Assembly (NCBI RefSeq): GCF_900169165.1
Contig: NZ_FXYY01000014.1
Coordinates: forward strand, 1 to 64,000
DNA from: Brevibacterium linens ATCC 9172
Lineage (GTDB): Bacteria; Actinomycetota; Actinomycetes; Actinomycetales; Brevibacteriaceae
DNA: 64,000 nucleotides
Reading direction: 5' to 3'
The position numbers and the translations under genes were made by a program. Below the pieces are notes generated by a model. The model worked only from the letters and a program-made list of their open reading frames with translations, was not told the origin of the DNA and did no database searches. Positions 1 through 7,643 of the stretch are shown one piece after another (the stretch's first letter is position 1; each line of letters begins with the position of its first letter).

Positions 1-80
1 CGACGGGACCAGCGAGTCAACGTCTGGTGTTCTTCATCGGTGAGGATCAGTTCAGCTTTCGGACGACCGGTGCGAGGCAT
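1..80 (-). mobile_element. IS630-family transposase, N-terminal fragment cut by window edge
   Basis: Reading the complement from the ATG at 78-80 gives an open frame to base 1 that begins MPRTGRPKAELILTDEE and continues to TRWSR. The GRPKAEL-L-L-T-EE pattern is how IS630-type transposases start, just before the helix-turn-helix. Only 26 codons are visible, so the DDE catalytic residues and both element ends are out of view. The element end should lie between 81 and about 120, but I could not identify the terminal repeat. Family call from memory of the N-terminal pattern; whether the element is intact is unknown. Confidence 0.75.
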
Positions 81-124
81 ACTCCATTCTACAACTTCTT
101 ACACGAATTTACGGCGCAGGACAC

Positions 125-130
125 TAGGCT
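125..130 (+). promoter_or_regulatory. Leaderless-type -10 box (TAGGCT) for the DUF3090 gene
   Basis: TAGGCT is followed by exactly 6 nt and then the ATG at 137, with no Shine-Dalgarno sequence. A TANNNT box 6-7 nt before the start codon is the usual geometry of actinobacterial leaderless transcripts. Confidence 0.55.
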
Positions 131-136
131 GAAGAC

Positions 137-700
137 ATGGCAGCTCTGTACGACCACCCCACACCCGATCGTTTCGTCGTCGGCACAATCGGACTTCCCG
201 GCGAGAGGACGTTCCTCCTCCAAGCGAAATCCGGCACCGCGCTCACGACCGTGGTCGTCGAGAAGGAACAGGTCGAGATCCTCTCCGACCGGATCACCGA
301 ACTGCTCGACATGGTGATGATCAAGGACCCGGCCGCTCGGGTGCCGCAGACGGCGCTCGACGATCTCATCGACAACGCGGGACTCAACGTTCCCATCGAA
401 CCGGAGTTCCGTGTCGGCACGATGAGCCTGGGCTGGGATACCGTCAAACACGAACTCGTCATCGAGTGCTTCGAACTCACCGAGGCGGACGCCCAGGCCG
501 GAACCTCTGCCGACCCCGATGACGACGAGGTCGAACGAGAGGTCCTGCGCATCGTCCTCGACGCCGCCGCCGCCCGCGAGTTCGCCCGGCGCGGCGAACA
601 GGTCATCAGTGCCGGACGCGGAGACTGCCCGTTCTGCTCCCTCCCGCTCGAACCCGACGGCCACCTGTGCCCCCGGGCCAACGGGATCCCGCGCGCCTGA
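137..700 (+). CDS. DUF3090 family protein
   Basis: 187-residue protein of the DUF3090 (TIGR03847) family, which is restricted to actinobacteria and has no established function. The C-terminal tail carries a putative zinc knuckle, CPFCSLPLEPDGHLCPRANG (about residues 165-184), typical of the family. The start is the ATG 6 nt after a TAGGCT -10 box. The SCO1664-like gene follows 6 nt after its stop, and mshC comes next. This trio is conserved in many actinobacteria, so a shared function is plausible but unproven. Confidence 0.88.
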   Translation: MAALYDHPTPDRFVVGTIGLPGERTFLLQAKSGTALTTVVVEKEQVEILSDRITELLDMVMIKDPAARVPQTALDDLIDNAGLNVPIEPEFRVGTMSLGWDTVKHELVIECFELTEADAQAGTSADPDDDEVEREVLRIVLDAAAAREFARRGEQVISAGRGDCPFCSLPLEPDGHLCPRANGIPRA

Positions 701-706
701 TCGGTG

Positions 707-1519
707 ATGGACCACGGGTTTGTCCTCGACGCACTGGCTGCGGGGGAGTGGACGGAGATGGGCGCGATCCCACGCGCCAGCAATGACACCCGGCTGCTCG
801 TGCTCGAACACGCGGGCCGGGCGATCAAGGCCGTCTACAAACCGATCTCCGGCGAACGGCCCCTGATCGACTTCCCGGAGCAGACCCTGGCTCTGCGCGA
901 GGTCGCTGCCTACCGGCTGTCGTCCGCGCTCGATCTGGGAGTGGTCCCGCCGACGGTGCTGCGCGACGATCTGCCGGCCGGCCGCGGATCCCTGCAGGCC
1001 TACGTCGAAGCCTCTGACGATGACGAAGCGGTGACCCTGTCGACGGTCAGCGCGATCCCCGTCGACCACACCCCGATCTTCGCCCTGCGCACCGAAGACG
1101 GCCGCGACCTCGTGCTCTCCCACTCCGTCGACGGTGCCCTGCGCACCATCGCCTTCTTCGACCTGCTGGCCAACAACGCCGACCGCAAAGCCGGCCATGT
1201 CATCACCGGCAGCACGCTGCCGAGCACCGCCGCGTCCGACATCGGCGTCTTCGGCATCGACAACGGGCTGACCTTCCACCGGGAGGAGAAGCTGCGCACC
1301 GTGCTGTGGGGTTTCTCTCGCACCTCGTTCTGCGCCGAAGAGATCGATGCTCTGCAGGAAGTCGCCGCCATGGGCGAAACGCTGCGGACGCAGCTGAACG
1401 ACTGCCTGTCGGCCGACGAGATCCAGGCCCTGGAAGACCGGGCGAACCGGCTTCTCGCCGCCGAGTTCTTCCCCGAAGCACCTGACGATCGCACCGTCAT
1501 TCCCTGGCCGCCGATCTGA
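707..1519 (+). CDS. SCO1664 family protein (phosphatidylinositol kinase-like fold)
   Basis: 270 residues, matching the SCO1664 (TIGR03843) family of actinobacterial proteins that resemble phosphatidylinositol 3/4-kinases. Visible kinase-like elements are a VYKP lysine segment near residue 45 (IKAVYKPISGERP), the catalytic-loop-like FFDLLANNADRKAGH near residue 155, and a metal-binding-like GIDNGLTFH near residue 183. The substrate is unknown. It lies 6 nt after the DUF3090 stop, so it is probably cotranscribed. GTG at 704 is an equally possible start, and no clear ribosome binding site favours either. Confidence 0.85.
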   Translation: MDHGFVLDALAAGEWTEMGAIPRASNDTRLLVLEHAGRAIKAVYKPISGERPLIDFPEQTLALREVAAYRLSSALDLGVVPPTVLRDDLPAGRGSLQAYVEASDDDEAVTLSTVSAIPVDHTPIFALRTEDGRDLVLSHSVDGALRTIAFFDLLANNADRKAGHVITGSTLPSTAASDIGVFGIDNGLTFHREEKLRTVLWGFSRTSFCAEEIDALQEVAAMGETLRTQLNDCLSADEIQALEDRANRLLAAEFFPEAPDDRTVIPWPPI

Positions 1520-1566
1520 AAGCGGTATCACGTCAACCCGGAAGTGCCGAACGCCTGCCTCTCGGT

Positions 1567-1572
1567 TAGGCT
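1567..1572 (+). promoter_or_regulatory. Leaderless-type -10 box (TAGGCT) for mshC
   Basis: TAGGCT stands 7 nt before the GTG at 1580, which begins the conserved VKSWPEPQLP N-terminus. This favours GTG 1580 over the upstream in-frame start at 1544. Confidence 0.55.
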
Positions 1573-1579
1573 GGGTGCC

Positions 1580-2839
1580 GTGAAGTCATGGCCCGAACCT
1601 CAACTGCCCCGTCTGACCAGCACCGGCAAGGTGCCCACGGTGTTCGATACGAGCACCCGCAGCCCGCGCCGACTGCGCGGATCCGAGCAGACCGCTCGAC
1701 TCTACGTCTGCGGCATCACCCCCTACGATGCGACGCACCTCGGGCACGCCGCCACCTATGTGGCCTTCGATCTGCTCAACCGGATCTGGCGCGACGCGGG
1801 CCTCGAGGTCGACTACGCCCAGAACACCACTGATGTCGACGACCCTCTGCTGGAGCGCGCCGACGCCACGGGAGCCGACTGGCGCGAACTCGCTGCCTCC
1901 CAGATCCAGCTCTTCCGTGAAGACATGGAAGCCCTGCGGGTGATCCCGCCGGCCAGCTTCATCGGCGTCGTCGAATCCGTCGACGAGATCGCCGCCGGAG
2001 TCCGCGACCTCGTGGACAGGGGAGCCGCCTACACCCTCGACAACGGTGACGTCTACTATCGGGTGTCGACACAGATCACTCCGCCGTTCGGCACCGTCAG
2101 CCATGATGATGCCGAGACCATGGCCGCACTGTCGGCCGAACGCGGCGGAGACCCCGAGACCCCGGGCAAAGAGGATCCCATCGACCCGCTGCTGTGGAGG
2201 GCCGAACGCGAAGGCGAACCGTCCTGGGACGGCGGAGCACTGGGCCGGGGACGTCCGGGTTGGCATATCGAATGCACAGTCATCGCCGATCGGTACCTCG
2301 GCTTCCCCGTCGATGTGCAGGGAGGCGGCAGCGACCTCATCTTCCCGCACCACGAGATGAGCGCCGCCCACGCCTCGGCTTGGCGGGACACGCCGATGGC
2401 GAAGACCTATATGCACACCGGGATGGTCGGCCTCGACGGCGAGAAGATGAGCAAGTCCAAGGGCAACCTCGTCCTCGTCTCGAAGCTGCGTGAACGCGGA
2501 GTCGACCCCATGGCCATCCGCACCGTGATCCTGTCCAACCACTATCGCAGCGACTGGAGCTTCACCGACGAGCAGCTGTCCATCGCCGAGGCGCGCCTGC
2601 GATCATGGAGGCATGCGGCCAAATGCGAATCCGAATGTCGCCAGGGTCTGCGCGAGCACATCATCGGTCTGCTGCGGGAAGCACTCACCGATGACCTCGA
2701 CAGCCCGCGAGCTCTGGGGATCCTCGACGAATGGGCCGAACACTATGCGGACTCCGAACCCTCGGAGACCGCGGCGCTCAGCGGAGACCGCGTCGCCGAC
2801 GCCGTCGATGCCCTCCTGGGCATCCGCCTGCTGGACTGA
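1580..2839 (+). CDS. mshC: Cysteine--1-D-myo-inosityl 2-amino-2-deoxy-alpha-D-glucopyranoside ligase (mycothiol synthesis)
   Basis: 419-residue class I CysRS-like ligase that joins cysteine to GlcN-Ins with ATP in mycothiol biosynthesis. Visible signatures are CGITPYDATHLGHA (HIGH-type ATP site with the zinc-binding Cys), GWHIECTVIA, the FPHHEMSAAH zinc/substrate motif and KMSKSKGN (KMSKS loop). Length and the VKSWP start fit MshC rather than the longer tRNA synthetase CysS, as does the short C-terminal helical region without an anticodon domain. Mycothiol use also fits the MDMPI-like protein near 40 kb. It appears to have its own leaderless promoter 60 nt after the SCO1664-like gene. Confidence 0.93.
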   Translation: MKSWPEPQLPRLTSTGKVPTVFDTSTRSPRRLRGSEQTARLYVCGITPYDATHLGHAATYVAFDLLNRIWRDAGLEVDYAQNTTDVDDPLLERADATGADWRELAASQIQLFREDMEALRVIPPASFIGVVESVDEIAAGVRDLVDRGAAYTLDNGDVYYRVSTQITPPFGTVSHDDAETMAALSAERGGDPETPGKEDPIDPLLWRAEREGEPSWDGGALGRGRPGWHIECTVIADRYLGFPVDVQGGGSDLIFPHHEMSAAHASAWRDTPMAKTYMHTGMVGLDGEKMSKSKGNLVLVSKLRERGVDPMAIRTVILSNHYRSDWSFTDEQLSIAEARLRSWRHAAKCESECRQGLREHIIGLLREALTDDLDSPRALGILDEWAEHYADSEPSETAALSGDRVADAVDALLGIRLLD

Positions 2840-2895
2840 TATCACTCGACCGACATCGCTCGGCCCTCACCGCCTGAACGCCGAATGAGCGTGGT

Positions 2896-3726
2896 TCACT
2901 TATCGCGGCCGCGTTTGCGCAGATAGCGTTCGAACTCGGCCGCGATGGCGTCTCCGCTGGCCTCCGGCAGGTCCGCCGAATCGTTCTGCTTCTCCAACGC
3001 CTTGACGAGCTCTGCCAGCCGCGGGTTGAAGGAGACGAGTTCGTCGGCACCGAGTTCCCAGGCCCGGCTCTCCTCCTCGAGCACATGGATGTCGATCTCG
3101 ATGCCGACATAGCGTTCGACCGCCTTCGCCAGGGCGAGCTCGGCCTTCGGCGACGGAGACTCTGCGAGATAGTCCGGCACGCCCACCCACAGGTTGATCG
3201 CCCTGATTCCGCGCCAGCGGCAGGCGACTGCGAGAAGTCCGAGAATGCCGATGGGCCCCTCATAGCCGTTGACGTCGATGCCGAGCCCGGACGCGAGCTC
3301 AGCGTCCTCCGTGTTGGCCACGACTGGCAGGGGCCGCGTATGCGGAACCTCGGCATGGAGCCCACCGAGGAGGACGACGGTATCGTCGTCACCGACGTGC
3401 GCGAGAATGAGGGTGAGGAACTCCCGCCATTTCAGCCCCGGTTCGTGCCCCTGGATGACCGTGATCGGCAACTCGCCGAGGCGGCCCCGATGCACCGCGA
3501 CACCCGGCCAGGCGATCGACGCCGTTCCGGCCTCATCGCGGATGATCTCGGGTTCGGAGAAACGGAATTCGTAGAACCCATCGGTGTCGAGGATTTCGGA
3601 ATCGTCCAGGTGCCAGACCTCGATGAGATCCTTGGCCAGCGAACTCGCCGCTTCGGAAGCATCGGCATCCTGACCTTCGAAGGCGATGAAGACGAGTGCC
3701 CCGGACCCGGATGGAAGAATACTCAT
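2896..3726 (-). CDS. PAC2 family protein
   Basis: 276-residue member of the PAC2 family, whose eukaryotic members are proteasome assembly chaperones. The bacterial members are widespread in actinobacteria and have no settled function. Family features seen are the ITVIQGHEPGLKW and TVVLLGGLHAEVPHTRP segments (GG-x-x-A-x-x-P-H-T/S-R-P) around residues 88-131, the GYEGPIGI and LWVGVPDYL strands, and an acidic helical C-terminus. The ATG at 3724-3726 sits 6 nt after a TAGTCT -10 box that overlaps the divergent HAD gene's promoter. The homologous neighbourhood in M. tuberculosis (Rv2125) is also near the proteasome genes. Confidence 0.88.
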   Translation of the reverse strand: MSILPSGSGALVFIAFEGQDADASEAASSLAKDLIEVWHLDDSEILDTDGFYEFRFSEPEIIRDEAGTASIAWPGVAVHRGRLGELPITVIQGHEPGLKWREFLTLILAHVGDDDTVVLLGGLHAEVPHTRPLPVVANTEDAELASGLGIDVNGYEGPIGILGLLAVACRWRGIRAINLWVGVPDYLAESPSPKAELALAKAVERYVGIEIDIHVLEEESRAWELGADELVSFNPRLAELVKALEKQNDSADLPEASGDAIAAEFERYLRKRGRDK

Positions 3727-3732
3727 GGTTCC

Positions 3733-3742
3733 AGACTACGCT
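3733..3742. promoter_or_regulatory. Overlapping divergent -10 boxes (bidirectional leaderless promoter)
   Basis: The ten bases AGACTACGCT hold TACGCT on the + strand (3737-3742, 6 nt before ATG 3749) and TAGTCT on the - strand (3738-3733, 6 nt before ATG 3726). The two boxes share the central TA, so one 22-bp intergenic space would start two leaderless mRNAs. Inferred from sequence geometry only. Confidence 0.6.
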
Positions 3743-3748
3743 GGGCCT

Positions 3749-4423
3749 ATGACGAACCACGCATCAGCCGACCCTTCCGCCGTCCTGTGGGACATGGACG
3801 GAACCCTCGTCGACACCGAGCCGTATTGGATCCGCGCCGAGACCGAACTCATGAACGCCCACGGGCTGTCCTGGTCGGAGGAGCAGGGGCTCGAATTCGT
3901 CGGCAACGAGCTGATCGTCTCCGCTCGAATGATGCGCGAGGCCGGTCTCGACCTGCCCGCCGAGGAGATCGTCGAGACCCTGATGGGCAACGTCATCGAA
4001 CAGATCCGAGCATCCGTGCCGTTCCGGCCCGGTGCGCTGGAGCTGCTGGCCGAGCTCAAGGCCGAGGGCATCCCGAACGTCATGGTCACGATGTCTTACA
4101 GACCACTGGCCGAGGCGGTCATCTCCAGCTGTCCGCCGAACAGCTTCGCCGGTCTCGTCTCCGGCGATGAGGTCTCCGCCGGCAAACCGGATCCCGAGCC
4201 GTATCTGCGCGGAGCCGCCCTGCTCGGCCTCGACCCGGCCGACTGCGTGGCCCTGGAGGATTCGAAGCCGGGTCTGGCCAGTGCCGAGGCGGCGGGAACC
4301 ATTGCCATCGGGATCCCGCATTTCGTCGACCTCGAGCCCCGTCCGGGCCGGATCCTGTGGGACAGCCTCGAAGGCCGCGGAGTCGCCGACCTGCGACGCC
4401 TGCATGCTCAGCAGAGCGCCTGA
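3749..4423 (+). CDS. HAD family hydrolase (beta-phosphoglucomutase-like phosphatase)
   Basis: 224 residues of the haloacid dehalogenase superfamily, subfamily IA. Motif I is VLWDMDGTLVDTEP (nucleophile and acid/base Asp, residues 12-25), motif II lies in VMVTMSYRP with Thr/Ser near 116, motif III is the Lys in AGKPDPEPYL near 148, and motif IV is CVALEDSKPG near 170. A helical cap sits between motifs I and II. Such proteins dephosphorylate or isomerise small phosphometabolites; the substrate cannot be told. The start at ATG 3749 follows a TACGCT box by 6 nt and precedes the HAD motif I. The gene converges on the RecB-type gene with a 3-nt gap. Confidence 0.87.
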   Translation: MTNHASADPSAVLWDMDGTLVDTEPYWIRAETELMNAHGLSWSEEQGLEFVGNELIVSARMMREAGLDLPAEEIVETLMGNVIEQIRASVPFRPGALELLAELKAEGIPNVMVTMSYRPLAEAVISSCPPNSFAGLVSGDEVSAGKPDPEPYLRGAALLGLDPADCVALEDSKPGLASAEAAGTIAIGIPHFVDLEPRPGRILWDSLEGRGVADLRRLHAQQSA

Positions 4424-4426
4424 ACC

Positions 4427-5236
4427 CTAAGCCCCGACGATCTTCGTGATCTCCGGGGTCGGGGGAGCGGTATTGCCCCAGGCCGGGCACAGCGGCTTGA
4501 ACGTGCACCAATTGCACAGCGGTGACTTCTTCGGCCGCCACCGATCCGACTCGGCCGAGGCGATGATGTCGTTCCAGATGGCATCGATCTCGAACTGCGT
4601 CTGTTCGACCTCGGCCATCGTCGGGTGGGATTTCAGCACACTGCGCGAACCCAGGTACATCAGCTGCAGAGTGTGGACGAGTTCGCCGGAGAGGCGGTAG
4701 ACGACGAGAGCGTAGAAGCCCATCTGAAACTTCGCCTCCCGCCCGTACTGAGGCTTCGGCTGCTTGCCCGTCTTGTAGTCGACGAGCCGCCGCTCGCCAC
4801 CCGGGGCGACGTCGACCCGGTCGATGAAGCCGCGCAGTTCGAGACCGTTGTCGAGTGTCGTCCGCACGAACTTCTCCGTCTCCTCCGGTTCGAGATGTTC
4901 CGGATACTCGAGCACGAAGTAGGAATCGATGAGCCGACGCGCCGATGTGAAGAACGTCTCCTTCTCGGCGTCGTCCCCGAAGATCTCGAGCACCTCCGGA
5001 TCCTTCTCGACGAGTTCCTCCCACGCCGGCACGAGCATCGTCTGCGCGAGTTCGGCCGTGCGTTCGCCTGCCGGTGCGGTGAAGAGTTTCTCGAGCACCG
5101 AATGGACGACCGTGCCGCGGAACGCCGCCTGCGAAGGCGGCTCCGGCAGCTTGTCGATGCTGCGGAAGCGGAACTTCAGAGGGCATTGGATGAAGTCGTT
5201 GGCCCGGGAGGGCGAGAGACTGATGAGCTCGGCCAT
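4427..5236 (-). CDS. RecB family exonuclease (PD-(D/E)XK nuclease, likely Fe-S)
   Basis: 269-residue stand-alone nuclease of the RecB/Cas4-like PD-(D/E)XK class. SLSPSRANDFIQCPLKFRF at the N-terminus contains the first Cys. The active-site series is GTVVH near 42, FIDRVD near 150 and LVDYKTGK near 165 (D-x-K). CNWCTFKPLCPAW near the C-terminus supplies three more Cys, a 1+3 layout typical of an AddB/Cas4-type 4Fe-4S cluster. It is the actinobacterial RecB-like protein found beside trmI (Rv2119 in M. tuberculosis); biological role unproven. The start has a TACAGT box 6 nt upstream (5243-5248), again leaderless-like. Confidence 0.88.
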   Translation of the reverse strand: MAELISLSPSRANDFIQCPLKFRFRSIDKLPEPPSQAAFRGTVVHSVLEKLFTAPAGERTAELAQTMLVPAWEELVEKDPEVLEIFGDDAEKETFFTSARRLIDSYFVLEYPEHLEPEETEKFVRTTLDNGLELRGFIDRVDVAPGGERRLVDYKTGKQPKPQYGREAKFQMGFYALVVYRLSGELVHTLQLMYLGSRSVLKSHPTMAEVEQTQFEIDAIWNDIIASAESDRWRPKKSPLCNWCTFKPLCPAWGNTAPPTPEITKIVGA

Positions 5237-5242
5237 AACTCC

Positions 5243-5248
5243 ACTGTA
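5243..5248 (-). promoter_or_regulatory. Leaderless-type -10 box (TACAGT) for the RecB-type gene
   Basis: On the complement TACAGT is followed by 6 nt and the ATG at 5234-5236, and no Shine-Dalgarno sequence is visible. Confidence 0.5.
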
Positions 5249-5363
5249 ACGACCTGCCCGGACACGACGTGGCGACCAGCGGTCGGAGCGTGGTCGCTGT
5301 TAGGCTGAGTAACCGACCCTCAGTGGTCCGCTGACCACGACATCGACCGGAGGAACCCCTTCA

Positions 5364-6524
5364 ATGGCCGCGAAAAACCACCACCCCGGTGCGTCATCGG
5401 GTCTGCGCTTGGGCACCGTCCTCGGCGCTCCGGTGATTCTGGCGTGGTCGTGGTTCCTCGCCGCCATCGTGATCACCATCCTCTTCACACCGTGGCTCAA
5501 CCAGGTCCGACCGGATCTGGGCATCGGGGCCTGGTTCGTCGCCTTCGCCTATGCCGTGCTCCTCTTCGCCTCCGTCTTCCTCCACGAACTCGCTCACGGC
5601 GTCGCCGGCCAGTTCTACGGGCAGAAGGTCGCCGCGATCGAGCTGAACATCTGGGGCGGGTTCACCCGGTTCGAACCGCAGATGGACAACCCGCGTGACA
5701 AAGCGGCGATGACGAGCTTCGTCATCTCGATCGTGGGCCCCATCGTCAACATCGTTCTGGCCCTGCTGGGATGGTGGTGCCTCAGTGCCGCCAGCCCCAC
5801 CTCGGTGCCGTGGCTGCTGCTCATCGCCGTCACCTTCGCCAACGTCGCCCTCGGCGCCATCAACCTGCTGCCGGGCATCCCGCTCGACGGCGGCTGGGCG
5901 CTGCAGGCGATCATGTGGCGCATCACCGGGTCACAGTTTCTGGGCACGATCGTGGCCAGCTGGGTCGGCCGCATCATCGCCGTCGGCTTCATCGGCTGGT
6001 CGGTGATCACCCCGCTGCTGGCCGGCGAACGACCCGACCCGCTGACCGTCGCCTGGATGTCACTCATCGCGATCATGCTGTGGTTCTCCGCCGGAGATGC
6101 CGCGACCCACGCCAAACGGGCCCGGAAGATGGAGACCTACGACCTCTCCCAGGTCATCCAACCGGCGATCGCGGCCACCTGGGACGCCGACCTGGCCGAC
6201 ACCCTCGACTATGCGAACACGCTTGGGAACGCGAAGGAGCGCACACTCATCGTCGTCCTCGACCAGAAGGGCCTGCCGTACGGTCTCGTCGACCGACACG
6301 CCGCAGCGGGCCGGCTCGCCGAGACCCTGGACGCCGTTCCCGCCGGTGAGGTCGCCCGGCCCCTGGCCGGATGGATCGGCGTGCCCAAGGACATCACCGC
6401 CCCGCACCTGCTCGAATCGCTCACACATCGACCCAAGGCGCAGTTCAGCCTGGTCATGGACGGCAACACCCTGATCGGAGTCATCGACCTGCAGGAGTTC
6501 TTCGACGAGCTGCTCGCAGCCTGA
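5364..6524 (+). CDS. Site-2 protease family membrane metalloprotease (M50) with CBS-like tail
   Basis: 386-residue intramembrane zinc protease of the S2P/M50 family. The HELAH zinc motif lies in a transmembrane helix near residue 75, and the second metal-ligand motif LPGIPLDGG near 172 lies in another. About six hydrophobic segments fill residues 20-245. The C-terminal 140 residues have the weak repeat pattern of a CBS pair, with IVVLDQKGLPYGLVDR and VMDGNTLIGVIDLQEFF. Substrate unknown; the family cleaves membrane-anchored regulators or proteins. The start follows a good GGAGGA site, and a TAGGCT box at 5301-5306 would give a leader of roughly 50 nt. It is 45 nt upstream of trmI. Confidence 0.87.
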   Translation: MAAKNHHPGASSGLRLGTVLGAPVILAWSWFLAAIVITILFTPWLNQVRPDLGIGAWFVAFAYAVLLFASVFLHELAHGVAGQFYGQKVAAIELNIWGGFTRFEPQMDNPRDKAAMTSFVISIVGPIVNIVLALLGWWCLSAASPTSVPWLLLIAVTFANVALGAINLLPGIPLDGGWALQAIMWRITGSQFLGTIVASWVGRIIAVGFIGWSVITPLLAGERPDPLTVAWMSLIAIMLWFSAGDAATHAKRARKMETYDLSQVIQPAIAATWDADLADTLDYANTLGNAKERTLIVVLDQKGLPYGLVDRHAAAGRLAETLDAVPAGEVARPLAGWIGVPKDITAPHLLESLTHRPKAQFSLVMDGNTLIGVIDLQEFFDELLAA

Positions 6525-6569
6525 ACCGGTTGTGTGAGGCATTCCTTACCAGCGTAGAGTGGACACATC

Positions 6570-7643
6570 ATGACTCAGCCACTCCATTCCCGGCCCCCGC
6601 GCGTTCTGGGCGCCGGAGAGAAGGTCCAACTCACCGACCCCAAGGGGCGGATGCACACCTTCGTGCTCGCCCCGGGTGAGCACTTCCACACGAACAAGGG
6701 GCTCATCAGCCACGACGACATCATCGGGCGCACAGAAGGAATCATCGTCGCGAACACCGGGGGAATCGACTTCCAGGTCTTCCGCCCACGCTACGAAGAC
6801 TTCGTGCTCTCGATGCCCCGTGGCGCCGCAGTCGTCTACCCGAAGGATTCGGGACTCATCGTCACCCTCGGCGATATCTTTCCCGGGGCCACGGTCGTCG
6901 AAGCCGGCGTCGGATCCGGAGCCCTGTCGATGGCGCTGCTGCGAGCCGTGGGCCCGAACGGGTCCGTCCACTCGTTTGAACTGCGTGAGGAGTTCGCGAC
7001 GATCGCGGCCGGCAACATCGCCGACTTCTTCGACGGCGAACCGGACAACTGGGCGGTCACCGTCGGCGATCTCGCGCAGACCCTGCCGCAGACGTTCGGC
7101 CCCGGCAGCGTCGACCGCGTCGTCCTCGACATGCTCACCCCCTGGAACACGCTCGAGGCGGTCAGCGAAGCCCTGACACCCGGGGGAATCGTCATCGCCT
7201 ACGTCGCCACCGTCCCGCAGCTCTCCCGCTTCGTCGAAGCCCTGCGCGCCACCGGCAGGTTCGCCGAACCCGAGTCCATGGAGGCCATGGTCCGCGGTTG
7301 GCACGTCGACGGACTCGCCGTCCGCCCCGACCACCGGATGATCGCCCACACCGGGTTCCTCATCATGGCCCGCCGGATGGCCGACGGCATCAGCCCGCTG
7401 GAGAAGAAGAAACGTCCTCAGGGGGCCACCGCGGCCGCCGAGGATGTGGCGGCGTGGACGGAACCGGAAGTCACCGAGGCGGCCATCGGCACCCGCACCG
7501 CACACGGGAAGAAGCTGCGCCGGGTGATGCGAGAGGCCGGCAGACGCCTGCGCACCGAGCCCGGAGGCTCCGCAGAGGCGCAGCCCACAGATGTCACAGA
7601 CAGCCCGACCGGCACCAGCACAGGGCCGAAGGAGGATCGATGA
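6570..7643 (+). CDS. trmI: tRNA (adenine(58)-N(1))-methyltransferase
   Basis: 357-residue S-adenosylmethionine-dependent methyltransferase that makes m1A58 in t[28 protein letters not shown] (AdoMet motif I, near 107), HSFELREEF (acidic ribose ligand) and [13 protein letters not shown] (motif IV) match the TrmI family, including Rv2118c, which occupies the same position next to the proteasomal ATPase. The last 75 residues are a charged, low-complexity tail with no obvious fold, longer than in the M. tuberculosis protein. A TAGAGT box ends 9 nt before the ATG. The stop overlaps the arc start in an ATGA junction, so the two are probably translationally coupled. Confidence 0.93.
   Translation: MTQPLHSRPPRVLGAGEKVQLTDPKGRMHTFVLAPGEHFHTNKGLISHDDIIGRTEGIIVANTGGIDFQVFRPRYEDFVLSMPRGAAVVYPKDSGLIVTLGDIFPGATVVEAGVGSGALSMALLRAVGPNGSVHSFELREEFATIAAGNIADFFDGEPDNWAVTVGDLAQTLPQTFGPGSVDRVVLDMLTPWNTLEAVSEALTPGGIVIAYVATVPQLSRFVEALRATGRFAEPESMEAMVRGWHVDGLAVRPDHRMIAHTGFLIMARRMADGISPLEKKKRPQGATAAAEDVAAWTEPEVTEAAIGTRTAHGKKLRRVMREAGRRLRTEPGGSAEAQPTDVTDSPTGTSTGPKEDR

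Noticed and set aside
89-1531. 480-codon minus-strand open frame opposite DUF3090 and the SCO1664-like gene
   Set aside because: The plus-strand frames match conserved families, and this one has no recognisable motif.
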